From the NCBI RefSeq assembly GCF_028283685.1, contig NZ_JAPWKF010000007.1, positions 496,001 to 560,000 on the forward strand: a stretch of DNA of 64,000 nt, written 5' to 3'. Made by a program: the position numbers and the translations under genes. The stretch is from Edaphobacter sp. (GTDB lineage Bacteria > Acidobacteriota > Terriglobia > Terriglobales > Acidobacteriaceae). Shown here one piece after another: positions 28,585 to 37,970 of this stretch (its first letter is position 1; each line of letters opens with the position of its first letter). The notes beneath the pieces are model-generated. The model made no database searches, was not told the DNA's origin, and was given only the letters and a program-made list of their open reading frames with translations.

Positions 28585-30498
28585 CTACTTCTTATCGTCA
28601 ACATCCACATATTCGGCATCAATAACACCTTCGTCCTTCTTGGACTCCTCGGTGGTACCCTCTGCCTGGGTAACCGGTTCCCCGGCTCCAGCAGCGTTTG
28701 CCTTGTACATCGCCTCCGCAAGCTTGTGGCTCACGGTGGTTAGACGTTCTTTCGCCTCATTTAGATCGCTGACGCTCGGAGTTCCCGCAAGGGTCTTCTT
28801 TGCATCCTCCAACGCCGATTCCAACTCGCTCTTGTCCGAGGCGGCAACCTTGTCGCCCGCGTCCTTGAGCATCTTCTCGACGTTGTACACCATGGAATCA
28901 AGACCGTTGCGCGCCTCAATCTCGTCGCGCTTCTCCTTGTCCTCGGCCGCATGCGACTCCGCTTCCTTCGCCATGCGCTCGACCTCGTCCTTGCTCAGAC
29001 CCGAAGAGCTCGTAATCGTGATCTTCGCATCCTTGCCCGTCGCATTGTCCTTCGCCGTCACGTTCAGAATGCCGTTCGCGTCGATATCGAAGGTCACCTC
29101 GATCTGCGGCACGCCACGCGGAGCCGGCATAATGCCGCCCAGCTTGAACTTGCCCAGCGTCCGGTTGCCGCTCGCCATCGGGCGCTCGCCCTGGGTCACG
29201 TGAACCTCAACCTCGGTCTGGTTATCGGCCGCCGTCGAGAACGTCTCCGTCTTCTTCGTCGGGATGGTCGTGTTGCGCGGAATCATCGCCGTCGCCACGC
29301 CGCCCATCGTCTCGATCGCCAGCGTCAGCGGGGTCACGTCCAGCAGCAGCAGGTCCTTCACGTCGCCCGACAGCACGCCGGCCTGAACCGCCGCACCGAT
29401 CGCAACCACCTCATCCGGGTTCACACCCTTATGCGGCTCCTTGCCGAACAGCTTCTTTACCAGCTCCTGGATCGCAGGCATACGCGTCTGTCCACCGACG
29501 AGAACCACCTCGTCAATCTTGCTTGCGTCAATACCGGCGTCCTTCAGGGCCTGCTTGCTCGGCCCGACCGACTTCTGCAGCAGGTCGTCCACCAGCGACT
29601 CCAGCTTCGCGCGCGTCAGCTTGCGCACCAGGTGCTTCGGTCCGGTTGCGTCCGCCGTGATAAACGGCAGGTTGATCTCCGTCTCCTGCGCCGTCGAAAG
29701 CTCGATCTTGGCACGCTCCGCCGCGTCCTTCAGACGCTGCAGTGCCATCTCGTTGCCCTTCGTCGTCAGATCCAGGCCGCTCTCCGCCTTGAACTCCGAA
29801 ATCAGCCAGTCGACGATGCGCTGGTCGAGATTGTCGCCGCCAAGGTGCGTATCACCGTTGGTCGACTTCACCTCGATCACGCCCTCACCAACCTCGAGGA
29901 TCGAGATATCGAACGTACCGCCGCCGAAGTCATACACGGCGATCGTCTCGTCCTTCTTCTTGTCCAGGCCATACGCCAGCGCAGCCGCCGTCGGCTCGTT
30001 GACGATACGCTTCACATCCAGACCGGCAATCTTGCCCGCATCCTTGGTCGCCTGGCGCTGCGCGTCGTTGAAGTACGCCGGAACCGTAATGACGGCCTCC
30101 GTCACCGACTGGCCAAGATAGTCCTCGGCCGCCTTCTTCAACTTCTGAAGAATCATCGCCGAGACCTCAGGTGCCGTGTACTCCTTGCCCTGCGCGTCCA
30201 CCGCGATGTGGTCACCCTGCTGCACCACCTTGTAGGGCACCATCTTCATCTCATCGGAGACCTCGTTGAAGCGGCGTCCCATGAAGCGCTTGATCGAGTA
30301 AACCGTGTTCTCCGGATTCGTGATCGCCTGACGCTTGGCCACCTGGCCGACAAGACGCTCACCATTCTTCGTAAACGCGACGATAGAAGGAGTAGTGCGA
30401 CCGCCTTCTTCATTCGGAATGACCTTCGGCTCTCCGCCTTCCATCACGGCGACGCACGAATTGGTCGTTCCTAAGTCAATTCCAATAATCTTCCCCAT
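28585..30498 (-). CDS. dnaK: Chaperone DnaK (Hsp70)
   Basis: 637 aa, full length. ATPase domain with [37 protein letters not shown] and [14 protein letters not shown]; substrate domain with [18 protein letters not shown]; acidic C-terminal tail ending in [14 protein letters not shown] 30498 was preferred over the GTG before it. Divergent from a small lipoprotein gene across about 300 bp in which I could not identify a clear heat-shock element. Confidence 0.97.
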   Translation of the reverse strand: MGKIIGIDLGTTNSCVAVMEGGEPKVIPNEEGGRTTPSIVAFTKNGERLVGQVAKRQAITNPENTVYSIKRFMGRRFNEVSDEMKMVPYKVVQQGDHIAVDAQGKEYTAPEVSAMILQKLKKAAEDYLGQSVTEAVITVPAYFNDAQRQATKDAGKIAGLDVKRIVNEPTAAALAYGLDKKKDETIAVYDFGGGTFDISILEVGEGVIEVKSTNGDTHLGGDNLDQRIVDWLISEFKAESGLDLTTKGNEMALQRLKDAAERAKIELSTAQETEINLPFITADATGPKHLVRKLTRAKLESLVDDLLQKSVGPSKQALKDAGIDASKIDEVVLVGGQTRMPAIQELVKKLFGKEPHKGVNPDEVVAIGAAVQAGVLSGDVKDLLLLDVTPLTLAIETMGGVATAMIPRNTTIPTKKTETFSTAADNQTEVEVHVTQGERPMASGNRTLGKFKLGGIMPAPRGVPQIEVTFDIDANGILNVTAKDNATGKDAKITITSSSGLSKDEVERMAKEAESHAAEDKEKRDEIEARNGLDSMVYNVEKMLKDAGDKVAASDKSELESALEDAKKTLAGTPSVSDLNEAKERLTTVSHKLAEAMYKANAAGAGEPVTQAEGTTEESKKDEGVIDAEYVDVDDKK

Positions 30499-30796
30499 CA
30501 CTTCTCTCCCATCGGCAGGCCACGGCCTGAAATCAGATGACTCACAGCGTCATCATCACACCTTGAGTCACTTACTGTCAACCTATCTGATGCTCTCTAT
30601 CGTATACAGGATGCAGTTTCCCCTATCCCTGTCTCTTCAGACGCTTAGCAAACCTTTTTTGCTGTTTTCTCAGCCAAACTTTCGCGTTTCATGCTACGAA
30701 TGAGTCATTGGCTCACAGGAACCACTGACGTTAACCTTCATCACGCAATACCTGTTGCTCTGCACGCTGAACCCATCCTCTGCCTCGGAGGTACCC

Positions 30797-31120
30797 ATGT
30801 CTTCGCATAACCGCAAGCCGTTCCCCATTCGCACCACGCGCCGCCCCCTTAAAGTCGCCTTCCTCGGCCTCGCCGGGCTTCTCGCAGGCCTCCTCTCCGG
30901 ATGCTCCTCCAGCACCGCCGCCCGATTCTCCGCCTGGTGCTCCGGCAGCAGCACCACGACCGCATCCCGGCGGATGGAAAACATCGACTATCGCAGCTCC
31001 CCCGCAATCCGGCACGCCCCCGTCCCCCGCTACCACCAGGCCACATCCGACCTCCGCCTGCACCTCTCCCACATCGACGGCATGGGGCATCGCTACGACG
31101 CCCGCTCCGCCCGTCCGTAA
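30797..31120 (+). CDS. Small putative lipoprotein
   Basis: 107 aa. The N-terminus has basic residues, a hydrophobic run (VAFLGLAGLLAGLL) and a lipobox-like LLSGC, so the mature protein would begin at that Cys. ATG 30797 has GGAGG 5 nt upstream. The rest is low-complexity, with no domain I recognise. Weak evidence beyond the signal and ribosome site. Confidence 0.5.
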   Translation: MSSHNRKPFPIRTTRRPLKVAFLGLAGLLAGLLSGCSSSTAARFSAWCSGSSTTTASRRMENIDYRSSPAIRHAPVPRYHQATSDLRLHLSHIDGMGHRYDARSARP

Positions 31121-31357
31121 ACGGCATTGCCGGGTTCCGCAGTTCCTGCCGCCGCCCGCAAAGATCGTCAGCAGGATCGCGCCACATCGCGGCTCTGCGT
31201 AAAGACGCTCTGTCCGTGACAGGCGTGAACAAATCGACAAATCACGCCAATCTCACTCTTTCGAGTCTGGAATCAAGCATCCTGAACGTCTTACCTTGCT
31301 TCTACATAGTTAGACGACCTCCATCAGGACGCTTCAAAGTCACCGTAAAGGCCGACC

Positions 31358-32959
31358 ATGTCCAGCACTGCGACCGTTCCCGCGGATCACTCCGCTGAAG
31401 TGAGGCAGGGAGTTAATCCCTGGCTCATCGCCATGTCCGTCATGCTGGCCACCTTCATGGAGGTGCTCGACACCGCCATCGCCTCGGTCGCCCTGCCCTA
31501 CATCGCCGGCTCCCTTTCGGCCTCCAACGATGAGGCCACCTGGGTCCTCACCAGCTACCTGGTCGCCAACGCCATCGTTCTGCCCGCCAGCAACTGGTGC
31601 TCTCTGCGCTTCGGACGCAAGCGATTCCTCGTCACCTGCGTCATCATCTTCACCGTCGCCAGCTTCGCCTGCGGAGCCGCACCCACGCTGCCTCTCATGC
31701 TGCTGGCCCGCATCGTCCAGGGCGCAGGCGGAGGTGCCCTCCAGCCGCTCTCGCAGGCCATCCTCTTCGAGTCCTTCCCTCCAGCCAAGCGCGGAGCCGC
31801 AGCCGCCGTCTTCGCCTTCGGAGTCGTCGTCGCCCCCGTCCTCGGCCCCACCCTCGGCGGCTGGCTCACCGACACCTACTCCTGGCGCTACGCCTTCTAC
31901 ATCAACATCCCCATCGGCATCCTCGCCATCGTCATGATCTCCCGCTTCGTTCACGACCCGCCTTACATTAAGAACGCCAAGGTTCCCCCCTTCGACAACC
32001 TCGGCTTCGGCACCCTCGTCGTCTGGACCGGCTGCCTCCAGATCATCCTCGACAAGGGGCAGGAAGACGACTGGTTCGGAGCTACCTGGCTGCGCTGGGC
32101 CTTCTGCTTCATGGTCACCGCCTTCGCCTGGTGGCTCTGGATCAGCTGGAAGCACCGAAACCCGCTCGTCAATCTCAAGATCCTCAAGGACCGCAACTTC
32201 GCCATCGGCTGCCTGCTCATCTTCCTCTTCGGCATCGCCATCTACTCCACCGTCACCGTGCTGCCGCTCTTCTACCAGGAGCTGCTCGGCTACACCGCCT
32301 TCACCGCCGGCATCGTCGTCGCTCCGCGCGGCATTGGAGCCGTCTGCGGCATGCCCATCATCGGCTACCTCTCCAACAAGGTCGATCCCCGCCTGCTGCT
32401 CACCTTCGGCTTCATCGTCTTCGGCCTCACCACCTTCTACTTCGGCGAGATCACCCTCGACGTCTCCCCCACCACCCTGCTGATCCCCATCCTCATCACC
32501 GGCTTCGGTCTCAGCTTCGTCTTCGTCCCCATCACCACCGCCGCCTACGGCACCCTGCCCAACGAGCAGCTCGGCAACGCCAGCGGCCTCTTCAACCTCA
32601 TGCGCAACATCGGCGGCTCCATCGGCATCTCCGTCGCCCAGACGCTCATCACCCGCCGCAGCGCCGCCCACCAGAACTTCATCGCCAACGCCGTCCCCAT
32701 CACCGGACAGCAGTTCCAGGAGCGCCTTCACGCCCTCCAAAGCTACTTCTCCCACGGCTACGGCGATGGCCCCTTCGGCCCCGGCAACTCCCTCGCCCCC
32801 GCCCAGGCTCGCATTTACATGGAGCTCCAGCGCCAGGCCACCACCTGGGCCTTCGTCGAGGTCTTCCGCTGGCTCTCCCTCCTCAGCTTCGGCTGCGTCT
32901 TCGCCGTCTGGATGCTCAAAAAAGTGAAGCCCGGCAAAGGCCCGGCCAACGTCCACTAG
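31358..32959 (+). CDS. DHA2 (EmrB/QacA-type) MFS exporter
   Basis: 533 aa with about 14 membrane helices. The N-terminal LATFMEVLDTAIASVALPYI is the DHA2 signature, and LGPTLGGWLTD is the antiporter motif C. Such pumps export drugs or lipophilic compounds by proton antiport. No membrane-fusion partner (EmrA) or regulator is adjacent, so the substrate cannot be inferred. ATG 31358 has a modest AAGG upstream. Confidence 0.9.
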   Translation: MSSTATVPADHSAEVRQGVNPWLIAMSVMLATFMEVLDTAIASVALPYIAGSLSASNDEATWVLTSYLVANAIVLPASNWCSLRFGRKRFLVTCVIIFTVASFACGAAPTLPLMLLARIVQGAGGGALQPLSQAILFESFPPAKRGAAAAVFAFGVVVAPVLGPTLGGWLTDTYSWRYAFYINIPIGILAIVMISRFVHDPPYIKNAKVPPFDNLGFGTLVVWTGCLQIILDKGQEDDWFGATWLRWAFCFMVTAFAWWLWISWKHRNPLVNLKILKDRNFAIGCLLIFLFGIAIYSTVTVLPLFYQELLGYTAFTAGIVVAPRGIGAVCGMPIIGYLSNKVDPRLLLTFGFIVFGLTTFYFGEITLDVSPTTLLIPILITGFGLSFVFVPITTAAYGTLPNEQLGNASGLFNLMRNIGGSIGISVAQTLITRRSAAHQNFIANAVPITGQQFQERLHALQSYFSHGYGDGPFGPGNSLAPAQARIYMELQRQATTWAFVEVFRWLSLLSFGCVFAVWMLKKVKPGKGPANVH

Positions 32960-33027
32960 CGTGCATCGACATCGTTATCGCCCCCGCTGCAGCAGCGCGC
33001 AGCCCCAACAGGCCATCCAAACCGCCT

Positions 33028-33072
33028 GTCATCCCGACCGAAGGCGCGCAGCGCCGCAACGGAGGGACCTGC
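33028..33072. repeat. Possible dispersed extragenic repeat
   Basis: Begins GTCATCCCGACCGAAGGCG, contains a tight GGCGC-GCA-GCGCC hairpin at 33043-33055 and ends GGAGGGACCTGC. A GTCATCCTGA start also occurs at 43889, before another hairpin. The form is that of short extragenic repeats; copy number cannot be judged from one window. Confidence 0.3.
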
Positions 33073-33185
33073 TTTTCGAACACAAACGCACCTTGCTTCG
33101 TCACATTCCCCACAATCTGCTCCACAGGCAATCCAAAACCCTCTAAGATTTCTCCGCAGCAGATCACCAGCGCAAGGAGCCAATC

Positions 33186-33548
33186 ATGGCAAATCCATTC
33201 GTACACATGGAACTCAACACCCCCGACCAGGCCAAGGCAAAGTCCTTTTACGGCGATCTCTTCGGTTGGACCTTCGAGGAGATGGACATGGGTCCGGCCG
33301 GGACCTACTCCACCTTCAAGCCCGACAACGGCCCCGGCGGCGGCATCTTCTCCATACCCGACGCGCCCACCGCGAAGGCCTGGCTCCCCTACATCGGCGT
33401 CGAGAATCTCAAGTCCGCCACCGACAAGGCCATCTCCCTCGGAGCCAAGCTGCTCATGCGCGACCAGGAGGTTCCCGGCCACGGCTGGTTCTCCATCCTC
33501 ACCGACCCCACCGGAGCCACCATCGCCCTCTGGGAATCGAAGAAGTAG
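33186..33548 (+). CDS. VOC (glyoxalase/dioxygenase superfamily) protein
   Basis: 120 aa, one full vicinal-oxygen-chelate domain pair (FVHMELNTPDQAKAKSFYGD, then WLPYIGVENLKSATDKAISL and GWFSILTDPTGATIALWE). His7 and the terminal Glu could be metal ligands. ATG 33186 follows AAGGAG. It stands alone and its substrate is unknown. Confidence 0.88.
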   Translation: MANPFVHMELNTPDQAKAKSFYGDLFGWTFEEMDMGPAGTYSTFKPDNGPGGGIFSIPDAPTAKAWLPYIGVENLKSATDKAISLGAKLLMRDQEVPGHGWFSILTDPTGATIALWESKK

Positions 33549-33849
33549 GCCGCGCAGGCATCCTCTACCATCCCCGGCCTCCGCAGCCGTCAGGTAGTCT
33601 GCGCCAGCAGCAATCCGCCCACAGCGCGCTCCGCTGTCAAGCGAGCAATCGCAACAAGTCGTAAAGAATCTGACACTTGCAGGATGCCGATCAATTGATC
33701 CCAAACCGATACACTGGAATTCGGGCCCCCTTCCATCAGCAAAAGCACATCGATGCTTCAGGGGGAGGCGATCATCCCCCAAAGGTAACCGCGCCAAAAA
33801 ATCGTTTCGATGGAATACTTTGCGAAAAATCGAACCGGGGGAGAGGGTC
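33549..33849. other. Intergenic region with a hairpin, no gene seen
   Basis: Between the convergent VOC and pseudopilin genes. It holds GGGGGA (33761-33766) and TCCCCC (33775-33780), a short hairpin about 70 bp beyond the pseudopilin stop with no T-tract. I see no open frame with a ribosome site. Confidence 0.4.
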
Positions 33850-34794
33850 CTACTGCGGCGTGGTCGACGTCGTTGGTGTCGTCGGACTCGACGACCCAAA
33901 CGAGCTGCCTGAACCCAAAGAATTATTCGACCCGAACGGGCTGCTGGAGTTCGTCGGCGAGGTCGAAGACCCGCTCGAACCAAATCCGTTCGTGCCCGTC
34001 GAGGAGGCCCCGCCCAGCAGCGCAGCATTCGCCTTCAGCTGCTCAATCCGCGGGTCGTAGAGAAACTCCCACGTCTGGTACGTCGTCTGCTCGTTCAACA
34101 CGCTGATCGACTCACCTGTCTTCGAGCTGCCCACACCGACGATCGCGCCGCCGCCGCCAATCCCGCCGCTCGTCGCTGACTGGCTACTCACACCGGACGA
34201 CGATCCCGACGAAGACGACACCGTAGAACCCGTCGAGGAAGAGCCCGTCAGCCCGGAGGTGCCCGAAGAAGAGGTCGAGCCGCCCAGGCTGAAGCCACCC
34301 GAAGTCGGACTCGAGCTTCCCAGAGAGCTCCCCAGCGAACCGGAGCTTCCGCCCACCGTCGACGTCTGCCCCGCCGAGACCATCGACGCCGCCGAGCCCA
34401 GGCCGCCTGAGCTTCCCGGCAGACCCGCCAGCGGCTGGCCGAAGAAGCCCTTCACCGTCGTCTTCGCCTCGCCCTGGTGAATGATCCTCCAGTCAGGCTT
34501 GCCCGTCATCGGGTCCTCGTACTTCTGCCGCAGAAAACGGATGTTGTTCGACTTCTCCAGCTGCTCGATGGTGCCGGGATAGTGGCCGAACTTGCGATAG
34601 TAGAGCTGGATCGCGCGGACATACTCGTTGCCGCGATGAATCGCCTCCACCTCGCGATCGCGCCGCAGCTCACGCGAGACCTTGGCCGCCGCAACCGACA
34701 GCGCCAGCAACACCAGGAACACCAGCACCACCGCGCCGAGGAGGATGTATCCCTCTTCGCCATTCTGCGCCGGAATGTCCCGTCTCGGCTGCAT
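33850..34794 (-). CDS. Pseudopilin-like protein with Ser/Gly-rich C-terminus
   Basis: 314 aa. A prepilin-like leader and hydrophobic helix (GEEGYILLGAVVLVFLVLLA) are followed by a charged helix (KVSRELRRDREVEAIHRG) and a GspG-like segment (QLYYRKFGHYPGTIEQLE). The usual Glu5 is not evident. Residues about 125-314 are mostly Ser, Gly and Thr, broken by one ordered patch (LNEQTTYQTWEFLYDPRIEQL). Last gene of the pilM-N-O-P-like operon, 11 bp after the PilP/GspC-like gene. It may be a minor pseudopilin of a type II secretion or type IV pilus-like machine. Confidence 0.75.
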   Translation of the reverse strand: MQPRRDIPAQNGEEGYILLGAVVLVFLVLLALSVAAAKVSRELRRDREVEAIHRGNEYVRAIQLYYRKFGHYPGTIEQLEKSNNIRFLRQKYEDPMTGKPDWRIIHQGEAKTTVKGFFGQPLAGLPGSSGGLGSAASMVSAGQTSTVGGSSGSLGSSLGSSSPTSGGFSLGGSTSSSGTSGLTGSSSTGSTVSSSSGSSSGVSSQSATSGGIGGGGAIVGVGSSKTGESISVLNEQTTYQTWEFLYDPRIEQLKANAALLGGASSTGTNGFGSSGSSTSPTNSSSPFGSNNSLGSGSSFGSSSPTTPTTSTTPQ

Positions 34795-34805
34795 ACGTCG
34801 GCTCT

Positions 34806-35423
34806 CTAGTGCATCACCAGCGGCAGTGTCTGCCGGTTGTTGTTGGTCTTGTCTTCCACGACCACCGAATTGTTCAGGACGGTGATCACCTGGTAGCGCC
34901 GCTGCACAATATCGCCATCCTTGGCCAGGAAGACATCCTGCCCATGCAATAGAAAGGCTTCGCGCTTGCCGCCCGAGATCGCCACACCGAAGAACTTCAG
35001 GTCGATCGGCGGTGGTGGAGGCGGCCCCAGCGGAGCCAGCGATACCGGCGTCGCCGTCACGCCCTTGGGCCGGGCCGCCGCCACCGGCTTGGGAATATCG
35101 ACCGGTGCCGAGTTCGCGGAGAAGATGTTCCTTCCACTGCCCTCATATGCGACATGTTCGGCGGTCAGCATCGCCTCCATGTGCAGCGTCGGATCGAGCT
35201 GAGCTGAAGTCGTGCCTACGCTCTTTGCCGTCCCAGGCGTGGTGCGAGCCGCGTTCAATGTCGGTCCTGCATTAGGCGTCGGCACCGTCGCTGCGGGAGC
35301 AACCGCCGCAGGCCGCGGTGCCGGACTATCGTCACTCAGCTGGTAGTACAGAATTCCACCAGCGAGCAGCACAAACGCGCCAATCGCAAGGCCTTTCTTC
35401 TGCTGATCGGGAGTGAACCTCAT
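34806..35423 (-). CDS. PilP/GspC-like inner-membrane protein
   Basis: 205 aa. One N-terminal membrane helix (GLAIGAFVLLAGGILYY), a Pro/Ala-rich linker (about 35-130) and a C-terminal beta domain (LKFFGVAISGGKREAFLLHG, DIVQRRYQVITVLNNSVVVE) like the homology region of GspC/PilP that contacts the secretin. The start overlaps the PilO-like stop by 4 bp. Family assignment is by layout and context. Confidence 0.75.
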   Translation of the reverse strand: MRFTPDQQKKGLAIGAFVLLAGGILYYQLSDDSPAPRPAAVAPAATVPTPNAGPTLNAARTTPGTAKSVGTTSAQLDPTLHMEAMLTAEHVAYEGSGRNIFSANSAPVDIPKPVAAARPKGVTATPVSLAPLGPPPPPPIDLKFFGVAISGGKREAFLLHGQDVFLAKDGDIVQRRYQVITVLNNSVVVEDKTNNNRQTLPLVMH

Positions 35424-36094
35424 TGCGTCGCACTCCCTTCCCCGGCATCATCCGGAACCGGATCGGCTGGTTTCTCCGGTTGTCCGCCAGGCACGCTGGG
35501 ACGCAAATACGTCGTCAAACGCAGCCGCAGTCCGACCATGCCGCTCTGCTGTCCGGTCAGCGTGACCCCGCTGATCAGAAAGAACATCTTGTCCCGCTCC
35601 AGCGAGTTGATGAAAAGGACTAGCGGACGGTAATCACCATTGAGGCTCGCATCCATGCGAATTTCGGTCAAAGCCTTGCCGCTCTCCAGAACAGGCGAGT
35701 AGGCGTACTGCACACGCACCAGTTTGACGCCCTGCTTCGACGTCAGCGCACCCAGCTCGGTCAGCACCTGCGAATAAGAGACCGGAAGTCGTGCCTCGTA
35801 AAACTTGTCGGCGTCGGTGGTCGCGACTGAGAGCTTTTCATCCAGCCCTTCGAGCGGCTTCTTGGCGATCTCAGCCGTCTTCATCACGACCGTCTGCTGC
35901 GCCAGCGCACTTGCATCCTGGCTGTTCGCCCGCCGCCACGCCAATCCCATCTGCACCAGCAAGTAGAGATTGATCGCCGCCAGCACACCAACCACGCCGT
36001 AATACGTATTGCGCCGCGTCATCAGCCGCCGCGTCCGCTCGGAGACACCCTGCACGCTCTGTGCGACCGCTGCCACACGCGTCATCGGAGTCAT
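35420..36094 (-). CDS. PilO-like assembly protein
   Basis: 224 aa with one membrane helix (YYGVVGVLAAINLYLLVQ), a short coiled segment and a ferredoxin-like C-terminal domain (YRPLVLFINSLERDKMFFLI). The position between PilN-like and PilP-like genes and the 4-bp overlaps on both sides support PilO. It should pair with PilN in the inner-membrane platform. Confidence 0.8.
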   Translation of the reverse strand: MTPMTRVAAVAQSVQGVSERTRRLMTRRNTYYGVVGVLAAINLYLLVQMGLAWRRANSQDASALAQQTVVMKTAEIAKKPLEGLDEKLSVATTDADKFYEARLPVSYSQVLTELGALTSKQGVKLVRVQYAYSPVLESGKALTEIRMDASLNGDYRPLVLFINSLERDKMFFLISGVTLTGQQSGMVGLRLRLTTYLRPSVPGGQPEKPADPVPDDAGEGSATQ

Positions 36095-36900
36095 CGCACA
36101 CCTCCCTGCGGCGTCGCCAGGTGGCGCTGATTCGGAGGTGCGGCCTTCACGCCGCGAGCCCTGCGCGATATGGTCTGCGGTTTCGACGCCCCGTTTGCGT
36201 CTACCGCTCCGGTTGCACCAGTCTTCGGTGCCTTCGGTGTGCCTGCCTTCTTCGAAGAGGACTTACCGCTCTCAGACTTATCGGCCTTACCGGACTTCGC
36301 ATCCTGCTGCAGCGGGTTGTAACCACTCAAGATGTCGAACTCAACCGCACCGGGCATTGTGGTCGGATGAAGCGCTACGCGGCCGGTATCCTGAGCCTGC
36401 ATCTGCTCTCCCGAGAGCCGTGGGCTGATAAAGCGCTGCGAATGTTCGAGGTTGCGAACCAGCTCGACAGCGCGTTCCCGCTCCCCGCTGATGCGCAGAC
36501 GGATGCTGACCTCGCCGGTCTTCGATGTGGTGGGATCGATGCTGGTGACCTGCACGCCGCCGGGCAGCACGCGCTCAAGATCCATCATCACCGAGGTCCA
36601 GCTGAATCCCTTGCGGGCGAAGAGTGCGTTGAGAAACTGGCTGCGCTCCAGGACTGCCATATTCTGCGGCTGCCGCATGCGCGACTCGTTCCGCTGACGC
36701 TCCTGCTGATACTGCTGCGTCTTGCCCTTGAGCGCATTCATCTCCGTCTCGGCAACATCCGCCTTGGCCCGCAGCGAGCGCAGCATGAACATAAAGATGA
36801 TCGCCAGAACCACAAGCCCAATCGTCGCCAGCCTGAGTTTGGCAAAGAGCGGGCGCAGTTCGACAAAGGGCCGCGTTGCAAGATTGACCGAAACCCGCAT
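36091..36900 (-). CDS. PilN-like assembly protein
   Basis: 269 aa. It begins with the PilN-type cytoplasmic motif (VSVNLATRPF), then a membrane helix (IGLVVLAIIFMFML), a coiled coil (about 45-80) and a ferredoxin-like domain. The tail (about 200-269) is Lys/Ser/Pro-rich and looks disordered. The N-terminal NLATRPF should bind the PilM-like protein encoded just upstream. Confidence 0.82.
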   Translation of the reverse strand: MRVSVNLATRPFVELRPLFAKLRLATIGLVVLAIIFMFMLRSLRAKADVAETEMNALKGKTQQYQQERQRNESRMRQPQNMAVLERSQFLNALFARKGFSWTSVMMDLERVLPGGVQVTSIDPTTSKTGEVSIRLRISGERERAVELVRNLEHSQRFISPRLSGEQMQAQDTGRVALHPTTMPGAVEFDILSGYNPLQQDAKSGKADKSESGKSSSKKAGTPKAPKTGATGAVDANGASKPQTISRRARGVKAAPPNQRHLATPQGGVR

Positions 36901-37931
36901 TAGTTTCTCAACGCTCCTCGAACGCCTGCCAGCCAGCTGCGATCCACCCGCAAGCTGACGCCAGCGGCCAGTCCTTCGACGCTCAGCGCCTGCTGCACGT
37001 TCAACCCCGTCATGTCATAGGTCGCAAGCAGCGAACGCAGACTCTCTGCGGAGATCGTTCCGGCGGCGATCGCTGCATCCGGAAGCATCGAGAGCGTGTC
37101 TTCAAAGTAGGCCACGGCGACACTGATCGCCTGCACGATCTCGCGTGCATTCGACTGCTCTCCGGCCGTTGCCTCGATCAGCTGCGACTCAAAGCGCGCC
37201 TCCGCCTCCAGCTGCTCTACGGCAGCCGGGCCCTGTAACACCGGAACCGCGATCGGCTCGCTGATCTCACCGGAGAGATCCAGGGCACGATGCAGCAGCA
37301 GCGTTCCGCCGCGCACAATCGCCGTCGTGACGCCGTTGCGGCTGACGTTCACCAGCAGAATCGGAGCATCCTGTTCCTCGGCTCCCGCCAACGCGGCAAG
37401 GGTCGAGGGCAGCACTGCACCCGTGATGTAGCCGGCGGCACTCACAACACTCTCATATTCGGCGAGTACTTCGGCAGGCATCGCCACCGCGAGCACACGC
37501 ACCATGCCGCTCTCCTGCGACATCACCTGGTAGCTCACCATCGCGTTCTCAACGTCGAACGGAACCAACTTCTTCAAACGGAAGCGGATGATAGGAAGCG
37601 CTTCGGCGGCCTTGGCAGGAAGCTCGTCGAACTCCAGCAACAGGACACGCACCGAGCTGTCCGGCACGATAAGCGTCAGGTAGCGAATGCGCTCCCCGCG
37701 CGATCCGGCGGCGGCATCAAGCGCCTCGCGCAGGGACGAGGTGATCAGCGCGTTGTTCTGAAACAGACCGCCTTTGAGGCCGGAGACAAATGCTCCCTCG
37801 GGCAGTGCACGCTCCGCGACGGCGGTCAGCAGCGCTGCTGCATCCTCAGCCCGCGCGGCGACGATTCCCTCGTGGCGAAGTTCGACCGCCAGCCTCGGGC
37901 GCGTCCCCAGATTTTTAGGAAGAATCTCCAT
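36900..37931 (-). CDS. PilM-like actin-fold protein
   Basis: 343 aa with an actin/FtsA-like fold (LRHEGIVAARAE, then LPIIRFRLKKLVPFDVENA typical of PilM/GspL, ILLVNVSRNGVTTAIVRGGT and a C-terminal helix pair). It is cytoplasmic and links the assembly ATPase to PilN. It is followed directly by pilN and preceded 39 bp away by the ATPase gene. Confidence 0.82.
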   Translation of the reverse strand: MEILPKNLGTRPRLAVELRHEGIVAARAEDAAALLTAVAERALPEGAFVSGLKGGLFQNNALITSSLREALDAAAGSRGERIRYLTLIVPDSSVRVLLLEFDELPAKAAEALPIIRFRLKKLVPFDVENAMVSYQVMSQESGMVRVLAVAMPAEVLAEYESVVSAAGYITGAVLPSTLAALAGAEEQDAPILLVNVSRNGVTTAIVRGGTLLLHRALDLSGEISEPIAVPVLQGPAAVEQLEAEARFESQLIEATAGEQSNAREIVQAISVAVAYFEDTLSMLPDAAIAAGTISAESLRSLLATYDMTGLNVQQALSVEGLAAGVSLRVDRSWLAGVRGALRN

Positions 37932-37970
37932 CCCGTTCAGCTTACCTTGTTCTTTCCTGCGAGCCCTGCG

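Noticed and set aside
30499..30796. TTGACA on the minus strand at 30581-30576 as a dnaK promoter
   Set aside because: No acceptable -10 at 16-18 nt and no recognisable heat-shock element, so I did not list it as a feature.
31340..32956. A 538-aa open frame on the minus strand, Asp/Glu/Gly-rich
   Set aside because: It is fully antisense to the DHA2 exporter, which has clear family motifs; the composition is that of a reversed GC-rich membrane gene.
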